From contig CAJTRW010000005.1 in NCBI GenBank assembly GCA_910578765.1, forward strand, positions 1 to 58,195: 58,195 nt of DNA. The letters are read 5' to 3'. The position numbers and the translations under genes are program-made. Numbering within the stretch: position 1 is the stretch's first letter; every line of letters starts with the position of its first letter. The DNA is from an uncultured Christensenella sp. (GTDB lineage: Bacteria; Bacillota; Clostridia; Christensenellales; Borkfalkiaceae). The notes under the pieces were generated by a model. That model saw only the letters and a program-made list of their open reading frames with translations, ran no database searches and was not told the origin of the DNA. Shown here in pieces: positions 53,069 to 58,195 of the stretch.

Positions 53069-53877
53069 TGCAAATTTGGCAGGCGATAGTCCTCGGCTTA
53101 GTGCAGGGACTTACCGAGTTTTTACCTGTTTCGTCATCGGGACATATAGCGTTTTTCGAGCGTTGTTTCGGGATGCAGGACATCAAGTTGTTTTTTTCCA
53201 TAATACTGCATCTCGGCACTTTGGTGGCGGTGTGTGTGGTCTTTTGGAAAGACATACTCGACTTATTTAAAAAACCGTTTAAAACTCTCGGATTTTTGGT
53301 CGTTGCGACAATTCCCGCAGCCGTTGTAGGGCTTTTTGCCGACGGGCCCATTGAAAAAGCGATAAACGGTAAGTATTTCGGAATAATAATAGCGGTTTTC
53401 TTTTTGGTAACGGCGATAGTGCTTTTCGTTACGGAAATGGTGGTAAAGCGCCGCAAAAACGAATTGCCGCTGTGTTGGAAAACTGTCTTGCCTATGGCGT
53501 TTGCCCAGGCTGTTGCGGTAATCCCCGGAATATCGAGAAGCGGCTCTACAATCTGCGCGGGCACGCTTGCGGGCGCAAAAAGCGAGGAAGTAGCCAAATT
53601 TTCGTTTTTAATGAGTATTCCCGTAATACTCGGCAGCTTTGTCGTATCGCTGGCAAAAGGGTTATACAAGGGCGAAATCCAACAGGAATTTGCCGCTAAC
53701 GGAGCAACTTACGGTTGGGCGATTGCGCTTGGGTTCATAATATCGGTAATAGCGGGGCTTTTTGCTATAAAAGTAATGCTTAAAGTCATTCAGAAGGCAA
53801 ATTACAAGTGGTTCAGCTTATACCTTGTTTTACTTGCGGTAGTTTGCGTAGTTCTTCATTTCTGTTATTTCAATTAA
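53068..53877 (+). CDS. uppP: Undecaprenyl-diphosphatase
   Basis: A 269-aa membrane phosphatase (BacA type) that recycles undecaprenyl pyrophosphate to the carrier lipid used for peptidoglycan and for polysaccharide repeat units such as those made by the 8-25 kb operon. The family motifs are EFLPVSSSGHIAFFE near residue 17 and VIPGISRSGSTI near residue 152, with about eight membrane segments. Its start overlaps the lipoprotein stop (TAATG). Confidence 0.96.
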   Translation: MQIWQAIVLGLVQGLTEFLPVSSSGHIAFFERCFGMQDIKLFFSIILHLGTLVAVCVVFWKDILDLFKKPFKTLGFLVVATIPAAVVGLFADGPIEKAINGKYFGIIIAVFFLVTAIVLFVTEMVVKRRKNELPLCWKTVLPMAFAQAVAVIPGISRSGSTICAGTLAGAKSEEVAKFSFLMSIPVILGSFVVSLAKGLYKGEIQQEFAANGATYGWAIALGFIISVIAGLFAIKVMLKVIQKANYKWFSLYLVLLAVVCVVLHFCYFN

Positions 53878-53880
53878 AAT

Positions 53881-53910
53881 AAAAGGGACGGTATAAAACC
53901 GTCCCTTTTT
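53881..53910. terminator. Bidirectional terminator after uppP
   Basis: AAAAGGGACGGT (53881-53892) pairs with ACCGTCCCTTTT (53898-53909) around a five-base loop. It also serves the convergent XRE gene. Confidence 0.93.
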
Positions 53911-53915
53911 AACAG

Positions 53916-54122
53916 TCAAAATTCGGTACGTCCCAAAAGATAGTCGGCGCTGCTTGCAAACAAGTCCGCTATCGCAATAAGCATATCGAAGCTGCATTCG
54001 CGTTGACCGTTTTCCCAATACGCAACAAGCCGTGGAGAAACGTTCAGTTTTTCTGCAAGCTGTGCGCGCGTAAGTCCGTTTTCGGCGCGCAGATCTTTCA
54101 GTCTTTCGCTAAATTTATTCAT
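53916..54122 (-). CDS. Small XRE-family repressor
   Basis: A 68-aa Cro/CI-type helix-turn-helix protein (LTRAQLAEKLNVSPRLVAYWENGQRECSFDML) with nothing beyond the DNA-binding domain. The ATG at 54122 is preferred to a TTG at 54128. It diverges from a NatAB-type ABC transporter operon, and two identical 13-bp operator candidates lie in the shared promoter region, so it probably represses both its own gene and the transporter. Confidence 0.88.
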   Translation of the reverse strand: MNKFSERLKDLRAENGLTRAQLAEKLNVSPRLVAYWENGQRECSFDMLIAIADLFASSADYLLGRTEF

Positions 54123-54134
54123 AATCAAATTTTA

Positions 54135-54185
54135 GAACATTTTGTTCCTATAAAACTTGACACGGAACATTTTGTTCATTATAAT
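54135..54185 (+). promoter_or_regulatory. Consensus promoter of the ABC operon with twin operators
   Basis: TTGACA (54157-54162), 17 bases, TATAAT (54180-54185): both boxes are perfect. GAACATTTTGTTC occurs at 54135-54147 and again at 54165-54177, each a dyad GAACA-TTT-TGTTC, with centres 30 bp apart. The second lies within the spacer of this promoter; the first lies in the spacer of a weaker minus-strand promoter (-10 TAAAAT) for the XRE gene. Confidence 0.85.
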
Positions 54186-54230
54186 TATTGCCGTAAAACA
54201 AAAATGTACAACAAGATAACAGAGGCAGTT

Positions 54231-55007
54231 ATGGAAGAAATTTTAAAGGTAGAAAACCTGACAAAATCCTTTAAGCTTTCCCGCAGACAGCAAAAATCGG
54301 AACAGACCGATTTAACCGTTAAAGTGGCGGTAAACGGTTTGTCTTTTTCCGCTTACCGCGGCGAAATATTCGGGTTGCTCGGTCCGAACGGCGCAGGCAA
54401 AACTACGACTTTGCGCATGCTGGCGACGCTTATCAAGCCCGACAGCGGGGACGCGTTTATCGACGGCAAAAGTATAATTTCCGACGGGCAAGCAGTCCGC
54501 GGAAAAATAGGTTTTTTGACAAGCGAATTAAAACTTGAAGATTTTTTCACGCCGGACTATCTTTTCGGCTTTTTCAGCGAGCTGTACGGCGTGGACAGGA
54601 CGGTAAGTGAAAACAGAAAGCGTATTTTCTTTTCGAAGTTCGGCATAGACAGGTTTGCGCACGTTAAGCTTGCAAATCTTTCGACGGGCATGAAGCAGAA
54701 GGTTTCGCTGGTCATTTCCATTGTACACGACCCCGATTTCATAATTTTCGACGAGCCGACCAACGGGCTTGACGTTTTGACTGCAAAGGTTGTGACTGAC
54801 TTTCTGCAAGAGCTTAAATCTCAGGGCAAGACGATAATTCTGTCCACGCATATTTTCAGCCTTGTAGAAAAGCTTTGCGACCGCGTGGGTATAATAATTG
54901 ACGGAAAGCTTGTCGCGCTTGATACGCTTGAAAATCTAACGCGCGAGCAAAACATAGAGGACGCGTTTTTCGCACTGTATGAAAAAACGGCAAGGGGAAG
55001 CATATGA
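54231..55007 (+). CDS. natA: ABC transporter ATPase, NatA-like
   Basis: A 258-aa ATP-binding subunit. Walker A is GPNGAGKTTT near residue 48, the signature LSTGMKQK near residue 152, Walker B FIIFDEPTNGLD near residue 172, and the H-loop lies in LSTHIFSL. AGAGG at 54221-54225 selects the ATG at 54231 over one at 54204. Its partner is the ABC-2 permease that overlaps it by four bases. NatAB exports sodium in Bacillus; here the substrate is unknown. The pair is likely to be repressed by the divergent XRE protein. Confidence 0.9.
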   Translation: MEEILKVENLTKSFKLSRRQQKSEQTDLTVKVAVNGLSFSAYRGEIFGLLGPNGAGKTTTLRMLATLIKPDSGDAFIDGKSIISDGQAVRGKIGFLTSELKLEDFFTPDYLFGFFSELYGVDRTVSENRKRIFFSKFGIDRFAHVKLANLSTGMKQKVSLVISIVHDPDFIIFDEPTNGLDVLTAKVVTDFLQELKSQGKTIILSTHIFSLVEKLCDRVGIIIDGKLVALDTLENLTREQNIEDAFFALYEKTARGSI

Positions 55008-56146
55008 AAAACGTTTTTACAATAATAAAAAAAGAATTTGCACGTTTCTTCAAGGACAAGAGAATGGTTATAACCGTGCTTTTGCCCGGGCTTTTGATTT
55101 ACCTGGTCTATTCGGTCATGGGGGCGGTATTTTCCGATTCCGGTAAAACGGACGCAAATTACAAATATTCCGCTTACGTCGTAAACTCGCCCGCAAACGA
55201 GCAGTTTTTAACCGCTTTTTACACCGTATCTGAAATAAAGGAGTTTGCTTCCTTAGACGAAGCGAAAAAATCCGTAGCCGACGGTAAGCTTGATATAGTC
55301 GTCGTGTTTCCGGAAAATTTCGATGCCGTTTTGGAGGGGAATTTAAGTACCGTTCCAAATGTAGAGGTTTATTATAATTCTTCCGCGGAAAAATCTGTCG
55401 GCGGCTACATGGCGGTGACGGCGATACTCGAAGCGTTTAAAGATCCCTCTTTCAGCATAAATTCGGGCGGTAACTTCGATTTGGTGGAGGAACGTGACGC
55501 GGCTGGCAAAATTTTGTCGTCGATAATGCCGCTTTTGATGTTCGCTTTACTTTCGTCTGGCTGTATAGCCGTCGCGCCGGAGTCCATTGCCGGAGAAAAG
55601 GAGCGCGGAACAATGGCTACAATGCTTATAACGCCAGTCAAGCGCTGGCAGATAGCTTTGGGTAAGATTTTAAGTCTGACGTGCTTTGCCCTGCTAAGCG
55701 GAATATCCAGCTTTGTCGGCGTGATACTGTCGCTTCCTAAGCTTCTCGGCGGCATGGTGGGAAGTTCAGCCGCGGCGTTCTACGGCGTAGGAGATTACTT
55801 CATGATTTTCGGTTTAATTATTTCCGTCGTTTTAGTTATAATTTCGGTTTTTGCCGTAATATCAACGCTGTCGAAAAGCGTAAAGGAAGCGGGTACGATG
55901 ATTACCCCTTTAATGATGTTGATAATTTTAATGGGCGTCGGCTCTATGTTTCTGTCGGGCGGTTCTGTCGCGTTGTATGCAATTCCGCTTTTGGGCAGCG
56001 GGCTTGCCATGTCGGCTATTATGTCGTTCACGGCGTCGCCGCTCGGCGTAGCTCTTGCTATAATTTCAAATATCGCCGTAGCCGCCGCTTTGGTAGTGCT
56101 TTTAAGCTTTATGTTCAAAAGCGAACGTATTATGTTCAATAAATAA
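55004..56146 (+). CDS. natB: ABC-2-type permease, NatB-like
   Basis: A 380-aa membrane subunit. One N-terminal segment (about residues 20-42) is followed by a large extracytoplasmic domain to about residue 170 and then by five to six membrane segments, the NatB/YhaP topology. The block PESIAGEKERGTMATMLITPVKRWQIALGKI near residue 195 is typical of ABC-2 exporters of this group. It overlaps the ATPase gene as ATGA and forms a half-exporter with it. Confidence 0.9.
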   Translation: MKNVFTIIKKEFARFFKDKRMVITVLLPGLLIYLVYSVMGAVFSDSGKTDANYKYSAYVVNSPANEQFLTAFYTVSEIKEFASLDEAKKSVADGKLDIVVVFPENFDAVLEGNLSTVPNVEVYYNSSAEKSVGGYMAVTAILEAFKDPSFSINSGGNFDLVEERDAAGKILSSIMPLLMFALLSSGCIAVAPESIAGEKERGTMATMLITPVKRWQIALGKILSLTCFALLSGISSFVGVILSLPKLLGGMVGSSAAAFYGVGDYFMIFGLIISVVLVIISVFAVISTLSKSVKEAGTMITPLMMLIILMGVGSMFLSGGSVALYAIPLLGSGLAMSAIMSFTASPLGVALAIISNIAVAAALVVLLSFMFKSERIMFNK

Positions 56147-56151
56147 AATTA

Positions 56152-56180
56152 TACAGCCCGCGCATTTTGCGCGGGCTGTA
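56152..56180. terminator. Strong GC hairpin between natB and the SRP RNA gene
   Basis: TACAGCCCGCGCA (56152-56164) pairs perfectly with TGCGCGGGCTGTA (56168-56180). The T runs next to it are short, so it may end convergent transcripts from natB and the SRP RNA only partly, or protect their 3' ends. Confidence 0.65.
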
Positions 56181-56190
56181 AGTTAACATA

Positions 56191-56461
56191 AAAAGCTGTG
56201 CAGTCTTTTTTGCCGGAACAAGCCGAAGCGTAAGCATTACAGGCGGCTCCTCCAAAGCTACCTTATGGCACACCGAGTAAGCTGTTTAGTGCTGCTATAT
56301 CCCTATCCTGACACGGTTCGCAGCGCTCGGTTGCATAAGACCTTGCTATCAACACCCCTTATAAAGCGCAGCCTTCCACTTGCACCGTCGGGAAAGACAT
56401 TCGGTCCTGCTATAGCGGATTGCAGGTACAGGGCACCGCTAACTCCCCACTTAGCACAGTA
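56191..56461 (-). ncRNA. ffs: Signal recognition particle RNA, large Gram-positive type
   Basis: Read on the minus strand, the 5' part has the Alu-domain sequence GUGCUAAGUGGGGAGUUAGC and then GGUGCCCUGUACCUGCAAUC, as in the B. subtilis scRNA. The 3' half holds the Ffh-binding hairpin, GUCAGG, then AUA-GGGA-UAU, then AGCAGC. Ends CUGUGC and GCACAG can pair to close the molecule at about 270 nt, the usual size. In this copy the apical stem of helix 8 is A-U pairs capped by GGGA instead of the usual GGAA with C-G pairs. The 3' end runs into AAAAAGACTG...CAGCTTTTT, a probable terminator. Confidence 0.9.
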
Positions 56462-56466
56462 GAATT

Positions 56467-56495
56467 ATTTTAACAGAAAAGTTTTTGTTTGGCAA
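56467..56495 (-). promoter_or_regulatory. Promoter of the SRP RNA gene
   Basis: On the minus strand: TTGCCA (56495-56490), 17 bases, TAAAAT (56472-56467), so transcription starts near 56460. Confidence 0.75.
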
Positions 56496-56515
56496 GCAAA
56501 AACCAAGGTATTAAG

Positions 56516-56544
56516 TTGACAATTTTTAGTCTATATTTTAGAAT
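56516..56544 (+). promoter_or_regulatory. Promoter of mrp
   Basis: TTGACA (56516-56521), 17 bases, TAGAAT (56539-56544), 28 bases before the start codon. Confidence 0.78.
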
Positions 56545-56572
56545 ATAGTAGAATATTTTAAGGAGAATTATT

Positions 56573-57400
56573 ATGGCAGGGTGTTCTCACGACTGTTCAA
56601 GTTGCAGTGAAAACTGTTCCTCGCGCGACAGTAAAAGCTTATTGAAAAAACCGCACGAGCTAAGCGATATAAAAAAAATAATAGCCGTTGTCAGCGGAAA
56701 GGGCGGCGTAGGCAAATCCATGACCTGCGCGCTTATGGCTGCGGCGGCGCAGAATAAGGGCAAGGTCACGGCTATAATGGACGCCGATATAACCGGTCCT
56801 TCCATACCGCGCATGTTCGGCGTAACCGAAAGGGCGCAGGGCAGCGAAAACGGAATTCTTCCCGTGGTTTCCGACGGCGGAATTCAGGTTATGTCCATGA
56901 ACGTTTTGTTGGAAAACGAAGCGGAACCAGTAGTTTGGCGCGGTTCGCTTATTTCGGGTACCGTTATGCAGTTCTGGACGGACGTAATTTGGACGGGTGT
57001 GGACTATATGTTCATTGATATGCCGCCCGGCACCGGCGACGTGCCCTTGACAGTCTTCCAAAGCATACCGCTCGACGGCATAGTCATAGTCACTTCTCCG
57101 CAGGATTTGGTCGGCATGATAGTGCAGAAAGCCGTAAACATGGCTAATATGATGAATATTCCCGTCCTCGGCATAGTGGAGAACATGAGTTATATAAAAT
57201 GTCCCGACTGCGGCAGAAAAATTTCCGTATTCGGTGAAAGCGGGGTCGACGCGCTCGCTTTGGAGTACGGCATACCCAATGTTGCGAAAATCCCCATAGA
57301 TTCCGAACTTACCAAGGCGGCGGACACGGGTAATATCGAAAATTTTCAAAACAATTATCTTTCCGATTTTTTTGACAAAATTTCAAAAAAACTTAAATGA
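56573..57400 (+). CDS. mrp: Mrp/NBP35-family iron-sulfur carrier ATPase
   Basis: A 275-aa P-loop ATPase that carries and delivers Fe-S clusters. The N-terminus has a Cys-rich segment (Cys 4, 8, 11 and 15), like NBP35. The deviant Walker A SGKGGVGKS lies near residue 41 and the bridging CxxC is CPDC near residue 213. Many iron-sulfur enzymes in the window (PflA, FumAB) are possible clients. AGGAG at 56561-56565 is the ribosome-binding site. Confidence 0.93.
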   Translation: MAGCSHDCSSCSENCSSRDSKSLLKKPHELSDIKKIIAVVSGKGGVGKSMTCALMAAAAQNKGKVTAIMDADITGPSIPRMFGVTERAQGSENGILPVVSDGGIQVMSMNVLLENEAEPVVWRGSLISGTVMQFWTDVIWTGVDYMFIDMPPGTGDVPLTVFQSIPLDGIVIVTSPQDLVGMIVQKAVNMANMMNIPVLGIVENMSYIKCPDCGRKISVFGESGVDALALEYGIPNVAKIPIDSELTKAADTGNIENFQNNYLSDFFDKISKKLK

Positions 57401-57403
57401 ATC

Positions 57404-57432
57404 AAAGCCCGTCGCTTATCCCGACGGGCTTT
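57404..57432 (+). terminator. Terminator after mrp
   Basis: AAAGCCCGTCG (57404-57414) pairs with CGACGGGCTTT (57422-57432). Confidence 0.88.
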
Positions 57433-57479
57433 AATTTGTATTATGCAAAAAAGTTCTACTTAAATTCGACTTCATTCTA

Positions 57480-57508
57480 TTGTAAATTTACATTGCAAAT
57501 GTTAAAAT
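57480..57508 (+). promoter_or_regulatory. Promoter of the last XRE gene, with palindrome
   Basis: TTGTAA (57480-57485), 17 bases, TAAAAT (57503-57508). The -35 region overlaps a perfect 12-bp palindrome TGTAAATTTACA (57481-57492), a plausible autoregulatory operator. Confidence 0.6.
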
Positions 57509-57529
57509 TTTTACGTAATGGGAGGGGTT

Positions 57530-58195
57530 ATGAACGATTTCGGCGAATTTCTATTTAAGTTGCGTAAGGAGAATGGCATGACTCAGGCAGAGCTTGCGCA
57601 GGCGCTGGGTGTGACGAATAAAGCCGTATCCAAGTGGGAAACGGGCGAAGCCATGCCCGAAACCGCTTTGCTTTTGCCAATTTCACGCATATTCGGTGTT
57701 TCGGTGGACGAGCTGCTGGACGGAAAGCGCAGTGAAAATGCAGACGCGGGCGTTGAACAACAAAGTATAAAAGGCCGTATTTTTACGCGCGGTAAGGGCG
57801 ACAGCGAAACGCTTCACGAAAAGATTTGCGGCGCGGTCTGCGCGGCAGTGATTTTTTGCGGAGTTACCGTTTACTTTCTTTTGGGGATTCTCGGCGGACT
57901 GTGGACGCCGTATTGGGTAATAATTCCCGTCAGTGCGCTTTTCTGCGGCGTTATCGGCATCTTATTCGACGTGTTTAATGCAAAAAAACGGGAAACAAAG
58001 CTTGCGCGGGGCGAAAATCCTTATACCGGAGCAATTTGCGGAATTTTGATGTTGGTCTGCACGATAACTTATCTTCTGCTCGGCGCCTTTTTGAATTTGT
58101 GGCACCCGCTGTGGATAATTATCGTCGTCGGCGCGTTTGCTTGCGGACTTGTCGCGACTGTGGGGGAAATTATAAAATACAAGCCTAAAGGCGGG
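57530..58195 (+). CDS. XRE-family regulator with membrane domain, cut by window end
   Basis: At least 222 residues, still open at the window edge. Residues 5-60 are a Cro/CI helix-turn-helix (MTQAELAQALGVTNKAVSKWETG). Four hydrophobic segments follow, arranged as two similar pairs: each pair has a LLG-G/A-L-LW-P-W-II pattern (near residues 125 and 190), so the membrane part looks like an internal duplication. GGAGG at 57521-57525 precedes the ATG. Ligand and targets unknown. Confidence 0.82.
   Translation, partial: MNDFGEFLFKLRKENGMTQAELAQALGVTNKAVSKWETGEAMPETALLLPISRIFGVSVDELLDGKRSENADAGVEQQSIKGRIFTRGKGDSETLHEKICGAVCAAVIFCGVTVYFLLGILGGLWTPYWVIIPVSALFCGVIGILFDVFNAKKRETKLARGENPYTGAICGILMLVCTITYLLLGAFLNLWHPLWIIIVVGAFACGLVATVGEIIKYKPKGG

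Overview
The window reads as chromosome of a spore-forming, anaerobic member of the Clostridia (Firmicutes). The evidence is sporulation genes (spoVAC, spoVAD, spoVAE, yunB), pyruvate formate-lyase with its radical-SAM activase, a two-subunit Fe-S fumarase, a T-box in front of pheST, a ZTP-type riboswitch, a large Gram-positive SRP RNA with an Alu domain, and sigma-A promoters with 17-base spacers. The species cannot be named from the sequence alone. No tRNA, rRNA or CRISPR array was seen.

Layout. 1-415: short intergenic repeats, then a promoter, a ZTP (pfl motif) riboswitch and a terminator in front of pflA-pflB. 3.6-6.6 kb: thyA-folA, a ZIP metal transporter and a short-chain dehydrogenase. 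6.7-7.8 kb: spoVAC and the first 207 codons of spoVAD. 7784-35182: a 27,399-bp segment inside spoVAD. 35.2-36.6 kb: the last 125 codons of spoVAD, spoVAE and yunB. 36.7-43 kb, mostly minus strand: a membrane XRE protein, pheST under a T-box, and fumAB. 43-53.9 kb, plus strand: CPBP protease, rlmH, M14 peptidase, tadA, prs, pth, mfd (frameshifted), a foldase-like lipoprotein and uppP. 53.9-58.2 kb: an XRE regulator facing a NatAB-type ABC exporter, SRP RNA, the Fe-S carrier mrp, and an XRE-membrane protein cut by the window end.

The main discovery is that spoVAD is interrupted by a 27.4-kb element that looks able to excise precisely. Both halves remain open. The 7-bp sequence CCCGCCG occurs at both breakpoints, and joining there gives an in-frame 332-residue SpoVAD, close to the family's usual length of roughly 340. 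The reconstructed attP (48 bp) carries perfect 8-bp inverted arms (ATGGTGTT/AACACCAT) at positions 16-23 on each side of a central CC. The reconstructed attB carries the related motif at positions 11-18 around the same CC. This 5-bp offset is the known difference between attP and attB of large serine integrases, and the element encodes a 555-aa large serine recombinase. The layout resembles the skin element in sigK and SP-beta in spsM of Bacillus.

The cargo is unusual. It is a 17-gene Wzx/Wzy polysaccharide operon (dTDP-rhamnose, a UDP-diacetamido-glucuronate pathway, an initiating phosphoglycosyl transferase, three glycosyltransferases, flippase, polymerase), a CapD-type dehydratase, an O-antigen-ligase-like protein, and the hexosamine genes glmM and glmS with a GlmU-like acyltransferase. 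Those last genes are normally essential for wall synthesis. Excision would rebuild the spoVAC-AD-AE operon while removing wall-precursor and surface-polysaccharide genes. That is easy to reconcile with a dying mother cell but not with the forespore, where spoVA is normally expressed, and this is the main open question.
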